From: Weeksellaceae bacterium TAE3-ERU29
Lineage (GTDB): Bacteria > Bacteroidota > Bacteroidia > Flavobacteriales > Weeksellaceae
Length of the DNA: 64,000 bases
Reading direction: 5' to 3'
Assembly: GCA_019218445.1 (NCBI GenBank)
Contig: JAHUUM010000008.1
Span: 1 to 64,000, forward strand
Position 1 is the stretch's first letter. Each line of letters begins with the position of its first letter. The position numbers were made by a program, and so were the translations under genes. The notes under the pieces are model-generated. The model was not told the DNA's origin and did no database searches. It worked only from the letters and a program-made list of their open reading frames with translations. Below, piece by piece: positions 28,383 to 37,428 of the stretch.

Positions 28383-29471
28383 TTAAATGTGTCTTTGCTT
28401 TTTATTTAATTTTATATCAGTTACATAATTTTTGATTTTTTGACTATTCTCTATAGGAGATATCAATAAAGCATCATTTGTATCTACTACAATATAACCT
28501 TCTAATTTATCTATTACTGTAACTTTATTTTTCTGAGTATAAATAATGTTTCTATTTGAGCTATAAGTAAATATATTTTTACTGAGTTTTGCATTTTTGT
28601 TATCATCTTTATCAGCTTGTTCGTATAAAGATAACCATGTTCCTAAGTCGCTCCATCCAAATTGAGAGGGGATTACATAAACATTTTTATCTTTTTCCAT
28701 AATGCCTACATCTATCGATACTTTTTGTAATGTGGGGTAAACTTCTTTTACTTTAGAAAGTTCATCTTTGGTATTTAAATAATCATTTATAGAGTTAAAA
28801 GCATTGTACATTTCCGGTAAATACTTTTTAAAAGAATCTAAGATATCTTTAGCCGACCAAATAAAGATTCCGCTATTCCAAAGGAAATCTCCTGATTTAA
28901 GAAATTTTTCTGCTAAATCTAAATTAGGTTTTTCGGTAAAGGTTTTCACTTTCTTTATCTGTTTGTCACTTTCTACATATTGAATGTATCCGTAGCCGGT
29001 ATCCGGTCTGGTAGGTTTTATTCCCAAAGTATAAAGTCCTTGGTTTTCTTTAGAGCTTTTCAGTGCTAATAAAACTGTTTCTGTAAATCTTTCTTCATTT
29101 AAAATTAAATGATCTGAAGGACAAACTAAAATTTCTGCCTTAGGGTTTTTCTTATAAATCTTCATTGCAGAATATAAGGCACAAGGGGCTGTATTCATAC
29201 CCACCGGTTCGCCAATAATATTTTCTATATTAAGTTCAGGAATTTGTTCCTTTACTAAATCAATATAATTTCCGTCTGTAATTACATAAATATTTTCCGA
29301 ATTGCAAAAACTCAGTAATCTATCATAAGTTTGTTGAATTAATGTTCTGCCAACGCCTAAAATATCATGAAACTGTTTAGGGTGATTTGTAGTGCTCATC
29401 GGCCAAAATCTGGAACCTACACCTCCGGCTAATATTACACAATAAGTATTCTTCTTATCCATTTTTATCAA
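28383..29471 (-). CDS. manC: Mannose-1-phosphate guanylyltransferase
   Basis: Makes GDP-mannose from GTP and mannose-1-phosphate for surface glycans. Nucleotide-binding signature AGGVGSRFWPMSTTNHPKQF at about 15-34, VCPSDHLI in the middle, FTEKP near 170, and SFDYGIMEK-like SIDVGIMEKDKNVYVIP. The 362-residue length fits the short form without an isomerase domain. Its start overlaps the SprT-like gene by 17 bp; an internal start at MDKKN three codons later is equally possible. Confidence 0.9.
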   Translation of the reverse strand: MIKMDKKNTYCVILAGGVGSRFWPMSTTNHPKQFHDILGVGRTLIQQTYDRLLSFCNSENIYVITDGNYIDLVKEQIPELNIENIIGEPVGMNTAPCALYSAMKIYKKNPKAEILVCPSDHLILNEERFTETVLLALKSSKENQGLYTLGIKPTRPDTGYGYIQYVESDKQIKKVKTFTEKPNLDLAEKFLKSGDFLWNSGIFIWSAKDILDSFKKYLPEMYNAFNSINDYLNTKDELSKVKEVYPTLQKVSIDVGIMEKDKNVYVIPSQFGWSDLGTWLSLYEQADKDDNKNAKLSKNIFTYSSNRNIIYTQKNKVTVIDKLEGYIVVDTNDALLISPIENSQKIKNYVTDIKLNKKQRHI

Positions 29472-30039
29472 TTACTTTATCTATTGGAGCCAAACCATGA
29501 ATGGTATATTTTTTACCCGTAGATAGTTCGGTGCAAATATATCTTATTTTTCTTTTATTTCCTTTCTTAAATATTTTGTTTCCGATAGAAAATATAGTGT
29601 TTTCCTTTAAATCAGATAATAAAGTTTTGTTAATTTCTCGTTCATTGTTAAAGTAATTTACGATAGGTGAATAGGCATAATAGTTTGCTTTAGGGTTTTG
29701 GGCAAAAGCTAAAATAATTTTTTGAAAATCCTCTTTATATGCTTTTACCGACTCTTTTAAAAGTTGCCCAAAAACAAATTTCCATTCTTTACCGTGAGGT
29801 TTTATTTTAAACCCATATTGATGAAAAGCGTGCATATGAGCGATTTCATGCGTTAAAACCATAAAAAATAAATCTTTATTTGGCTCATTATTTATAGTAA
29901 TTTGGTGTCCGTTTTTTAATCTTTTATAATCGCCTAATTTTGTTTTACGTTCATTTTTTACTTTTAATAGTAAAGGATAATCCTGAGTCCATTTTTCTAT
30001 AAAATAAAGGGCAGATTCATTAATATATTTCTTTAACAT
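29455..30039 (-). CDS. SprT-like zinc metalloprotease-domain protein
   Basis: Protein of 194 residues with HEIAH at 64-68 as the zinc-binding/catalytic motif and H82 in KPHGKEWK as the likely third ligand, as in SprT/Spartan-type domains. The C-terminal part (IRYICTELSTGKKYTIHG) may be a degenerate zinc ribbon. SprT-like proteases in eukaryotes act on DNA-protein crosslinks; a bacterial role is not established. First gene of the manC operon. Confidence 0.8.
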   Translation of the reverse strand: MLKKYINESALYFIEKWTQDYPLLLKVKNERKTKLGDYKRLKNGHQITINNEPNKDLFFMVLTHEIAHMHAFHQYGFKIKPHGKEWKFVFGQLLKESVKAYKEDFQKIILAFAQNPKANYYAYSPIVNYFNNEREINKTLLSDLKENTIFSIGNKIFKKGNKRKIRYICTELSTGKKYTIHGLAPIDKVIDKNG

Positions 30040-30098
30040 ATATAAGCGTATTTAAAATTTTAAAACTATGAATAAATGCTTTAACTTAGCCAACAATT

Positions 30099-30857
30099 AT
30101 GATAAAAGTTTTGAAACAATATATAGAAAATATTGGCAAGTATTTCGCCTTGCTTCTTCAAGTGATTAAAAAGCCGAGAAATACAAAGATATATCGTAAA
30201 TTAATCGTGAGAGAGTTGTACGATCTTGGAGTAAACTCTGTAGGATTAGTAGGGATACTTTCTGTTTTTATGGGAGCAGTAGTTGCTATACAGCTATACC
30301 AAAACTTTAAAAGTACCTCTTTGCCTATTCCGGATAGTTATGTGGGATTTGCTACCAAAGTAATCGTGGTTTTAGAGTTTTCGTCTACTATTATTTGTAT
30401 AATTTTAGCGGGAAAAGTAGGGTCTTATATTGCCTCAAGTATCGGGACAATGCGAGCGACAGAGCAAATAGACGCTTTAGAAGTAATGGGAGTAAACTCA
30501 GCTTCATTTTTAATTTTACCCAAAATAATAGCTTCTTTATTATTTTATCCGATATTACTCATGATTTCAATTTCCATGTGTTTGCTCGGGGGATATCTTG
30601 TAGGAGCACTATCCAATATGTGGTCTACGGTAGATTTTGTACAAGGGTTACAAATGGAATTTAATCCTTGGTTTTTCACCTATAGTTTTATAAAAATGGA
30701 AGTTTTCGCCTTTATTATAGCTACCATTCCGGCTTATTACGGATATACAGTGAAAGGAGGATCGTTAGAAGTGGGACGTGCCAGTACAACTGCTGTGGTT
30801 TGGACTTGTATTGTCTTAATAGTAACAAATTTAGTACTTACCAATTTAATATTATGA
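30099..30857 (+). CDS. mlaE: MlaE-family ABC transporter permease
   Basis: Inner-membrane permease of 252 residues for lipid transport between the membranes. It has five or so hydrophobic segments and the MlaE signature VGLVGILSVFMGAVVAIQLYQNF, with AGKVGSYIASSIGTMRATEQIDALEVMGVNS (the coupling-helix region). Its stop overlaps the start of the ATPase gene (ATGA). No MCE/MlaD gene follows here, as often in this phylum. Confidence 0.9.
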   Translation: MIKVLKQYIENIGKYFALLLQVIKKPRNTKIYRKLIVRELYDLGVNSVGLVGILSVFMGAVVAIQLYQNFKSTSLPIPDSYVGFATKVIVVLEFSSTIICIILAGKVGSYIASSIGTMRATEQIDALEVMGVNSASFLILPKIIASLLFYPILLMISISMCLLGGYLVGALSNMWSTVDFVQGLQMEFNPWFFTYSFIKMEVFAFIIATIPAYYGYTVKGGSLEVGRASTTAVVWTCIVLIVTNLVLTNLIL

Positions 30858-31621
30858 TTGAAGTTAAAGACCTTAAAAAAAGATTCGGAGATAAAGAAGT
30901 ATTAAAAGGGATTTCCACTACTTTCGAGAAAGGAAAAACAAGTTTGATTATAGGTTCCAGTGGAGCGGGGAAAACGGTATTTTTCAAATGTCTTTTAGGT
31001 TTATTTGAGCCAACCGAAGGAGAGATTGTTTATGAAGAAGTTTCCACAAAAGATATGTCTTCTAAAAAACGGCATGATATAAGAAAACAGGTAGGTACGG
31101 TATTCCAATACAGTGCACTGTTCGATTTTATGACGGTAGAGCAAAACGTAAGATTCCCATTGGAAATGTACACAAAACTCTCTATGGATGAGATGAACGA
31201 ACGTGTACAAATGATTCTGGAAAAAGTAAATATAGAAGAAGATGCTTTAACCAAAATGCCTTCTGAGATTTCCGGAGGTATGCAAAAGCGGGTAGCTATT
31301 GCCCGTGCAGTGGTTAACAAACCAAAATATCTGTTTTGCGATGAGCCAAACTCGGGATTAGACCCTAAAACAGCAACAGTGATAGATAATCTTATTCAGA
31401 AACTAACCAAAGAATTTGATATTACAACCGTTATAAATTCCCATGATATGAATTCAGTATTGGAAATAGGAGAAAAAATTCTATTTCTAAAAGATGGATT
31501 AAAGGCTTGGGAAGGGACAAAAGAAGAAATTTTAGATACGGATAACGAGGCTGTTTCTGAGTTTGTTTATAACTCTAACTTAATGAAGCGAGTAAGAGAA
31601 GTATTGCAAAAAGGCACTTAA
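30854..31621 (+). CDS. mlaF: MlaF-family ABC transporter ATPase
   Basis: Protein of 255 residues from the ATG at 30854, which overlaps the mlaE stop as ATGA; a longer in-frame start at 30800 would place 18 non-conserved residues before MIEVKDLKKRFG and is rejected. Walker A GSSGAGKT is at 34-41, the signature is SGGMQKRVAIARA, and Walker B FCDEPNSGLDP. It powers phospholipid transport with MlaE. Confidence 0.92.
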   Translation: MIEVKDLKKRFGDKEVLKGISTTFEKGKTSLIIGSSGAGKTVFFKCLLGLFEPTEGEIVYEEVSTKDMSSKKRHDIRKQVGTVFQYSALFDFMTVEQNVRFPLEMYTKLSMDEMNERVQMILEKVNIEEDALTKMPSEISGGMQKRVAIARAVVNKPKYLFCDEPNSGLDPKTATVIDNLIQKLTKEFDITTVINSHDMNSVLEIGEKILFLKDGLKAWEGTKEEILDTDNEAVSEFVYNSNLMKRVREVLQKGT

Positions 31622-31803
31622 ATTAGAATAAGGAAAGTTATAAAAAAAAAGCTGTTTCAAAACTTATTAGATAAAAATATTATTTTGGGAAATGTAAGAG
31701 ATATTTAATCAATTATCCCTTTTTTAATAGAACTTAGGTTAACAGCTAAAAATATTTGACCAAAAATTGGTAATAATAACAAATTGGCTTTTTATATAAA
31801 GAA

Positions 31804-31830
31804 AATGCCCTGATTTTATATCAGAGCATT
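31804..31830 (-). terminator. Hairpin, probable terminator of the broken small gene
   Basis: AATGC-C-CTGAT pairs with ATCAG-A-GCATT (one mismatch), 18 bp beyond the end of the small minus-strand frame. T-rich sequence occurs on both sides, so it may act bidirectionally with mlaF. The rest of 31622-31803 shows no reading frame or recognised element. Confidence 0.5.
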
Positions 31831-31847
31831 ATTGGTTTTATAATTCT

Positions 31848-32031
31848 TTAATAAAATTTTTTCTTGAAATTATAAATACATGCTAAAAAAAGAGAGATAG
31901 GAGTAATAATATATATATTCGAATCTAGATCTAAGAAAAATTCATTTTATTGAATAAATAAAAGGAGATACCAATAAAGTTGGTAAAATTACATTTAATA
32001 AAAATAGTTTAGTCTTACTTGCTTTTTTCAT
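31848..32031 (-). pseudogene. Frameshifted two-span small membrane protein gene
   Basis: The minus strand starts MKKASKTKLFLLNVILPTLLVSPFIYSIK and hits TGA at residue 30. In a second frame the sequence continues at once as NEFFLDLDSNIYIITPISLFLACIYNFKKKFY and stops at TAA. The two parts fit a normal small protein of about 60 residues with two hydrophobic helices, a short polar loop and basic ends. The break is at an A-rich run (ATAAAATGAAT, near 31945), so one lost or gained A explains it. It could be a sequencing error. Confidence 0.5.
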
Positions 32032-32049
32032 GGTTTCTAAAACTTTAAA

Positions 32050-32823
32050 TTACTTTAAAAAATCCAAAGTAATATCTAAGAATTCGTTTGGTTTTTCGGC
32101 GTGTAGCCAATGTCCTGAACCTTCAATTTTTTCTATTTTGGCATTTGGAAAATAATGTTTAATCTGCATGGTATCTTCATTCGTGATATAATTGGAATTT
32201 CCTCCGCCTAAAAATAAAGTATCTCCGGTAAAAGTTTTTTCAGGTAAATGATTAGTAATTAGTTTATTATAATTTTCTGTAAGGCTTTTTAAATTAAACC
32301 TAAATTCATAACTTCCATTATCTAATCGGTTTACACTTTTCATTAAAAACATTCGGATAGAAGCATCTTTTATATAAGGTTTTAAAAACTCTTCTACATC
32401 GCCTCTTTTTTCAACTTTAGAAAAATCTACACTGTTTAAAGCCTTTAAAATTGCCTGATGGTGTGGCTCATAATCCTTTGGCGACATATCTGCAATTACG
32501 ATTTTATCGGTGTTTTCGGTATATTTTAAAGCAAATTCCATTACAGCTTTTCCTCCCAAAGAATGCCCGATAAATGATGCTTTTTCTATTCCGTTTGCTT
32601 GCATATAATTGTAGAGGTCGTCTGCCATTAATTCGTGCGAAATTTCATCTGAATGAAAACTTCTCCCGTGATTTCTGGTGTCTACCAAATGCGTTGTAAA
32701 ATACTCGGCATATTTTTTACCCAAAGTTCCCCAATTATCTAACATTCCGAACAAACCATGCACTATAATTAAATGCTGAGGTTTGTCGCCTATCACTTTA
32801 CTAAATAAAATATTATCTGCCAT
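32050..32823 (-). CDS. Alpha/beta-hydrolase, YbfF-like esterase
   Basis: Cytoplasmic hydrolase of 257 residues. The oxyanion segment is VHGLFGMLDNW (21-31), followed by VDTRNHGRS (48-55); the nucleophile is S88 in GHSLGG, and the catalytic histidine is probably in GSGHWLHAEKP near the C-terminus. This motif set is that of YbfF-type acyl-ester hydrolases. It lies 11 bp after pdxJ in the same direction. Natural substrate unknown. Confidence 0.87.
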   Translation of the reverse strand: MADNILFSKVIGDKPQHLIIVHGLFGMLDNWGTLGKKYAEYFTTHLVDTRNHGRSFHSDEISHELMADDLYNYMQANGIEKASFIGHSLGGKAVMEFALKYTENTDKIVIADMSPKDYEPHHQAILKALNSVDFSKVEKRGDVEEFLKPYIKDASIRMFLMKSVNRLDNGSYEFRFNLKSLTENYNKLITNHLPEKTFTGDTLFLGGGNSNYITNEDTMQIKHYFPNAKIEKIEGSGHWLHAEKPNEFLDITLDFLK

Positions 32824-32834
32824 TTTGTTTATTT

Positions 32835-33578
32835 TTATAGAGATTGAGCTTTTAAAAATCCGTTTTCTATTTTTCTTAAATAAGTTTGAATGGTATTTTC
32901 CAAACCTAAATAAAGAGCCTCCGAAATCAAAGCGTGTCCAATGGAAACTTCGGCTAAATTCGGGATTTCCTGAACAAAAAATTCAATATTATCTAAACTT
33001 AAATCGTGTCCCGCATTTACTTTTAAACCGGCTTCTTCTGCAAAAATAGCAGTTGCTTTGTACAATTCTGCCGCTCCTTCGTCGCCATTGGCATAATCTA
33101 CTGCAAAACCTTCGGTATAAAGCTCAATTCTGTCAGTTCCTGTTGCTGCGGCAGATTCGATTAATTCAGGTCTTGGGTCTAAAAAAATTGAAGTTCTGAT
33201 TCCTGCTTCTTTAAACTCGGCAATAATATCTTTTAAATATTCCAAATGCTTTTCGGTATCCCAACCGGCGTTAGAAGTTATGGCGTCTTCGGCATCGGGA
33301 ACAAGCGTTACCTGATGAGGTTTCACGTCTAAAACTAATTCTCTAAACTTAGGAACAGGATTCCCCTCAATATTAAATTCAGTAGTTATAACCTTTTTTA
33401 AATCATATACATCTTGATAAGTAATATGTCTTTCATCGGGTCTTGGATGAACTGTAATTCCTTCAGCACCAAATCTCTGGCAATTAATAGCAGCTTCTAC
33501 AACATTGGGTGTGTTTCCTCCGCGAGCGTTTCTGATAGTTGCTATTTTATTAATGTTTACACTTAATTTAGTTTTCAT
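32835..33578 (-). CDS. pdxJ: Pyridoxine 5'-phosphate synthase
   Basis: Condenses 3-amino-2-oxopropyl phosphate with 1-deoxyxylulose 5-phosphate in DXP-dependent vitamin B6 synthesis. TIM-barrel motifs visible: LSVNINKIATIRNARGG, GITVHPRPDERHI, VTLVPD (as HQVTLVPDAEDAITSNAGWD), SIFLDP and NAGHDL, with EVSIGHALISEALYLGL at the C-terminus. The 247-residue length is normal. Co-directional with the YbfF-like gene. Confidence 0.95.
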   Translation of the reverse strand: MKTKLSVNINKIATIRNARGGNTPNVVEAAINCQRFGAEGITVHPRPDERHITYQDVYDLKKVITTEFNIEGNPVPKFRELVLDVKPHQVTLVPDAEDAITSNAGWDTEKHLEYLKDIIAEFKEAGIRTSIFLDPRPELIESAAATGTDRIELYTEGFAVDYANGDEGAAELYKATAIFAEEAGLKVNAGHDLSLDNIEFFVQEIPNLAEVSIGHALISEALYLGLENTIQTYLRKIENGFLKAQSL

Positions 33579-33616
33579 GTTTAGTAATATTCAATTTATT
33601 TGAAATAAAAGTTTTA

Positions 33617-34534
33617 TTATAAAATCTCGAAATAAGACAGCTTTTTAAATGTCTTAATTCTTTCGGCAATTTCATCTCTATTGATTTGCAATAATCTTTC
33701 CACACCAAATTTTTCTACCGTAAAAGATGCCAAAGCACTACCATAAATCACGGCTCTTTTCATATTCTCGAAACTATAATCTTTGCTTTTAGCAAGATAA
33801 CCTGAAAATCCTCCCGCAAAAGTATCACCTGCACCTGTAGGGTCAAAAACTTCTTCCAATGGCAATGCCGGCGCAAAAAATACTTCTTCATTATTGAAAA
33901 GTAATGCACCATGTTCTCCTTTTTTTATAATTAAAAACTTTGGTCCCATAGTGAGGATTACGTTTGCCGCTTTTTTAAGACTATATTCTCCACTTAATTG
34001 CCTTGCCTCCTCATCATTTATCGTAAGAATATCTACTTTTTCCAGAACTTTTAAAAGCTCGTCCCAAGTATTATCCATCCAGTAATTCATGGTGTCCATA
34101 ATGGTCATGCGTGGCGGATTGTCCAATTTATTTATGATGTCTAATTGAACGGAAGGGTGCAGATTTCCAAGCATTAAAACTTCGGGGTTTTTACAAGAAT
34201 AGGGAACTTTCGGATTGAAGTTTTCTAAAACGTTCAATTCAGTTTTTAGGGTATCTCGGGAGTTCATATCCATGTGATACTTGCCCGACCAAAAAAAGGT
34301 TTTTCCACCTTTTATGGTTTCTATTCCTTCGGTTCTACAATTATTCTCTTTCAGAGTATTTAAATATTCTTCGGGGAAATCTTCTCCGATAACGGAGATA
34401 ATATTTGTTTCTACTCCTAATTTTGTAGCTGCTAAAGCTATGTAAGTAGCGGCACCACCGAGTATTTTATCTGATTTTCCAAATGGAGTTTCTACCTCGT
34501 CAAAAGCGATAGTACCTACTGTTAATAAACTCAT
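33617..34534 (-). CDS. PfkB-family sugar/nucleoside kinase
   Basis: Protein of 305 residues with the ribokinase fold. ILGGAATYIALAATKLG near residues 24-40 is the first signature and DPTGAGDTFAGGF the second, containing the catalytic aspartate. MGPKFLIIKKGEHGALLF is the typical strand before the ATP site. Substrate cannot be told from sequence; adenosine/ribokinase-like enzymes are equally possible. Probably in one operon with pdxJ (38-bp gap). Confidence 0.85.
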   Translation of the reverse strand: MSLLTVGTIAFDEVETPFGKSDKILGGAATYIALAATKLGVETNIISVIGEDFPEEYLNTLKENNCRTEGIETIKGGKTFFWSGKYHMDMNSRDTLKTELNVLENFNPKVPYSCKNPEVLMLGNLHPSVQLDIINKLDNPPRMTIMDTMNYWMDNTWDELLKVLEKVDILTINDEEARQLSGEYSLKKAANVILTMGPKFLIIKKGEHGALLFNNEEVFFAPALPLEEVFDPTGAGDTFAGGFSGYLAKSKDYSFENMKRAVIYGSALASFTVEKFGVERLLQINRDEIAERIKTFKKLSYFEIL

Positions 34535-34636
34535 ACTTTAATTTATGTATCGCAAAGATAAGTTTTTACTCACAGAGTGAAAAGATTAAATAAGTGAATT
34601 ATAAGTATTGGTTTGTTTTTAGATTCAATTATAATA

Positions 34637-35719
34637 TTATTTTATAAATCTAATTTGTAGATTTAATTTTAATTTTTGAACACCATTCTCCTCATATATC
34701 TCAGCCATTTTATATCTTTTACTTGAAGGAGTTTCCAATTTTGTGTTTTCAAATAAGTAATTCTCAAAATTCTTTATAAAATAGAAATGGTAGCATAAAA
34801 TTTCGCCATCTTCTCTTATTACTAAATAACCACCATTTGCTTGATAATCTCTTTTCCATACTTCTCCGGCTCTCATCCCTAAAGCATATTCAACTAAAAA
34901 ACGTTTTACAATCATTTCATAAATCTCTGAATTTAATGTTAAATCATATCCGAATTCATTATTATTTGAAATGATTTTTGTGAAATTTCTGACAGTATTT
35001 TTTTTAGAATTATTGTTTTTATAGTACAACAACACTATTTCTGACAGTATTTTTGGGAAATTGTAGTCAATGGTTTGAAGATTAAGATTAAATACAGGAC
35101 TATCAACTTTTTCAAATTTCACTTCTATCCCTAAGTCATTAAGTAATTGAAACTTATCAGAAAATTTTTTTAAACTGTTTAATCTTTGTATTTGTTTATC
35201 AGATATATTTTGTGAAAGTTGATAAGTGAAATCTGTTTGTTTACTAGCATTTAAAAGAGTTGAAGATTTACCTAATTGTGATTTTATACTAAATCCAAGT
35301 ATTTGAGAGAATATTGTATTAGGGTCTTCTATTTGAATTGTTATATCACTTTTATTAGTAGCTTTAGATTTAATTGATGTTATATTTATACTATTCAAAA
35401 AATACTCTATTTCAGGTATCGAAAAAGAGCCATTTCTGGACTTAACTTCATTTATGTGATTCAAACATACTTTACTTAATTCTAAAAACTTTCTGACAGG
35501 TATTCGAAATGATTGTTCTTTTGATTTAACAACAACAATATCTCCATCAAAACTAAATTCTGAATTATATGATTTTTCATGATGGATTATCTTAATAATA
35601 GGGTAGAAAATATCTTCAACTTTTTCAAAATTTTCTTTCCCTATAAAAAGTTTTTGTTCAGCAAGTAATTTTAATAGAAGATATGGTTCACTCCATTCTC
35701 CTTTGTTTCCTGTTATCAT
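34637..35719 (-). CDS. HpaII-family type II restriction endonuclease
   Basis: Protein of 360 residues, close to the usual length of this family. It opens with GNKGEWSEPYLLLKLLAEQKLFIGKENFEKVEDIFYPIIKII, the conserved start of HpaII-type enzymes, and ends with LVEYALGMRAGEVWKRDYQANGGYLVIREDGEILCYHFY. If orthologous it cuts CCGG. It overlaps the cytosine methylase gene by 4 bp (ATGA type) and follows it, giving the order vsr-methylase-endonuclease. Catalytic residues were not assigned. Confidence 0.75.
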   Translation of the reverse strand: MITGNKGEWSEPYLLLKLLAEQKLFIGKENFEKVEDIFYPIIKIIHHEKSYNSEFSFDGDIVVVKSKEQSFRIPVRKFLELSKVCLNHINEVKSRNGSFSIPEIEYFLNSINITSIKSKATNKSDITIQIEDPNTIFSQILGFSIKSQLGKSSTLLNASKQTDFTYQLSQNISDKQIQRLNSLKKFSDKFQLLNDLGIEVKFEKVDSPVFNLNLQTIDYNFPKILSEIVLLYYKNNNSKKNTVRNFTKIISNNNEFGYDLTLNSEIYEMIVKRFLVEYALGMRAGEVWKRDYQANGGYLVIREDGEILCYHFYFIKNFENYLFENTKLETPSSKRYKMAEIYEENGVQKLKLNLQIRFIK

Positions 35720-36987
35720 CTTATTTTATATCCTAAAGTTTTTAATATTTGTTTTGCTGTTGCTTGAATTGCCGGAACAGCAACAGAGTTACCGAATTGT
35801 TTATAAGCCGAGGCATCAGCTACCGGAATTATAAATTTATCGGGAAAACCTTGTAATCTTGCCCATTCTCGTGGCGTCATTTTTCTAATGCCTTCTCGAT
35901 TGACTTCCCCTTTGATGTTGGTTGTTGGTGTGAAATCAGTTATTCTATGGTCGTAAACTAAATTTCGTTCTCTTCCCATTCCTCCACAGACTACAGCATT
36001 TGCAATACTATCGTCAGAAATAATCTCGTATCCAAAACCATTTCCTTTATTTTCATGTCGTGCCTTATGCTTTTCTAATGTGTCAAGGTAAACAGTTGAT
36101 AAATAGTATTTTGTAGGAACTACATTTTCTTCCTTTATATCAGAAAATACTTTTTTTACATTACTTGGTTTAGGATAATTAAATTCTGTAATGCCTGTAT
36201 CTTTGTGGAAGCCTACAATAAAAATTCTTTCTCTGTTTTGAGGTACACCAAAGTCTTTTGCATTCATAATTTGAGGCTCCGGAACATAATAACCTAAATC
36301 GTTTCTAAGAACATTTAAAATAGTTTTTAAAGTTTTCCCTTTATCATGATTTCGTAATCCTTTTACATTTTCTAAAAAGATAGCTTTAGGTTGCTTTCTT
36401 TTAATTATTTCTGCTACATCAAAAAATAATGTTCCTCGTGTATCTTCAAAACCTCCCCGCTTTCCGGCTATTGAAAATGCTTGACAAGGAAACCCGGCAC
36501 ATAAAATATCAAAATTATCGGGGATATATGATTTTGTTTCTTCTTTTGTTATATCTCCAAAAGGAACTTCCCCAAAATTAGCATGATAAGTTTCCTTTGC
36601 TTTTTTATCCCACTCACTTGTATAAACACATTTTCCTCCAAGATTTTGTAGGGCTAATCTAAAGCCTCCTATTCCTGCAAATAAATCAATAAATTTAAAT
36701 TTTATTTTTTCGGGTTCGGGAAAAGGAACATCGAAATTGTTAAAGATTCCATATTGTAAGGCTTCTTCAGCAACTTTTTGAGTAATTTTTTGTTCAGGAT
36801 ATTTAATTTCTAATATTTCTTTTGTCACATCAATTGCACCCTTTTTATAGAACTTAGAAGACTTATTTTTTAAATTATGCAGATAATGAGTTAGTAATGC
36901 AGTTTTATTAGAGTCAGGTTCTACAATTCTTATTTTAAATTGTTTTTCTCCTAAACTTTCTATTGCTATTTTTTCTGTAAACTGCAT
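35716..36987 (-). CDS. C5-cytosine DNA methyltransferase
   Basis: Protein of 423 residues. Motif I FIDLFAGIGG at 99-108, catalytic PCQ motif IV GFPCQAFS with C168, ENVKG (206-210), RERIFIVGFH, and near the end FGNSVAVPAIQA (motif X). About 95 residues precede motif I, longer than in many C5 methylases. It overlaps vsr by 22 bp and the endonuclease by 4 bp. It should methylate the site cut by the HpaII-like enzyme (CCGG if the family call is right). Confidence 0.93.
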   Translation of the reverse strand: MQFTEKIAIESLGEKQFKIRIVEPDSNKTALLTHYLHNLKNKSSKFYKKGAIDVTKEILEIKYPEQKITQKVAEEALQYGIFNNFDVPFPEPEKIKFKFIDLFAGIGGFRLALQNLGGKCVYTSEWDKKAKETYHANFGEVPFGDITKEETKSYIPDNFDILCAGFPCQAFSIAGKRGGFEDTRGTLFFDVAEIIKRKQPKAIFLENVKGLRNHDKGKTLKTILNVLRNDLGYYVPEPQIMNAKDFGVPQNRERIFIVGFHKDTGITEFNYPKPSNVKKVFSDIKEENVVPTKYYLSTVYLDTLEKHKARHENKGNGFGYEIISDDSIANAVVCGGMGRERNLVYDHRITDFTPTTNIKGEVNREGIRKMTPREWARLQGFPDKFIIPVADASAYKQFGNSVAVPAIQATAKQILKTLGYKIR

Positions 36988-37400
36988 TTCCTTTCTTTAA
37001 TTTTTTGTTCAATTATTTCGAGGCAATTTACTAAATCTTTTTCTATTTGTTTACCCCAAAATCGTAAAACAATCCATCCTTGTTTTTCTAATTCGGTATT
37101 CACTTCTTTATCTCTTTGGATATTTCGTTCAATTTTTTGATGCCAGAATTTTTGGTTACTTTTATGGTCATATTTACGAATTTTCCAATCTTTTCCATGC
37201 CAAAATTCTCCATCTACAAAAACAGCAATTTTATATTTTGAAAAAGTAAAATCAGGTTTGCCAAATACTTTTTTATTGTTTTTTCGGTATCTGTAACCTT
37301 TATTCCAAAGAGCTTTTCCTAAAATAACTTCAATTTTTGAGCCGGTTGATTTTACTGCTCTCATATTTTTAGAGCGTTGCTCTTTAGTTAGTTTATCCAT
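36966..37400 (-). CDS. vsr: Very short patch repair endonuclease (Vsr)
   Basis: Nicks T:G mismatches left by deamination of 5-methylcytosine at the methylase's site. Residues DKLTKEQRSKNMRAVKSTGSKIEVILGKALWNKGYRYRKN are the family N-terminus, GKPDFTFSKYKIAVFVDGEFWHG holds catalytic D50 and H68. E. coli Vsr has GCFWHGH with zinc-binding cysteine at this point; here the cysteine is glutamate, so the zinc site seems absent, as I would expect for some relatives. First gene of the R-M operon. Confidence 0.92.
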   Translation of the reverse strand: MDKLTKEQRSKNMRAVKSTGSKIEVILGKALWNKGYRYRKNNKKVFGKPDFTFSKYKIAVFVDGEFWHGKDWKIRKYDHKSNQKFWHQKIERNIQRDKEVNTELEKQGWIVLRFWGKQIEKDLVNCLEIIEQKIKERKCSLQKK

Positions 37401-37428
37401 ATTTGTATGAATTTTTATATTTTGAAAA

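Noticed and set aside
30800-30853. Longer N-terminus of MlaF from the ATG at 30800
   Set aside because: The extra 18 residues overlap the end of mlaE in another frame, are not ABC-like, and the ATGA overlap at 30854 is the classic coupling signal.
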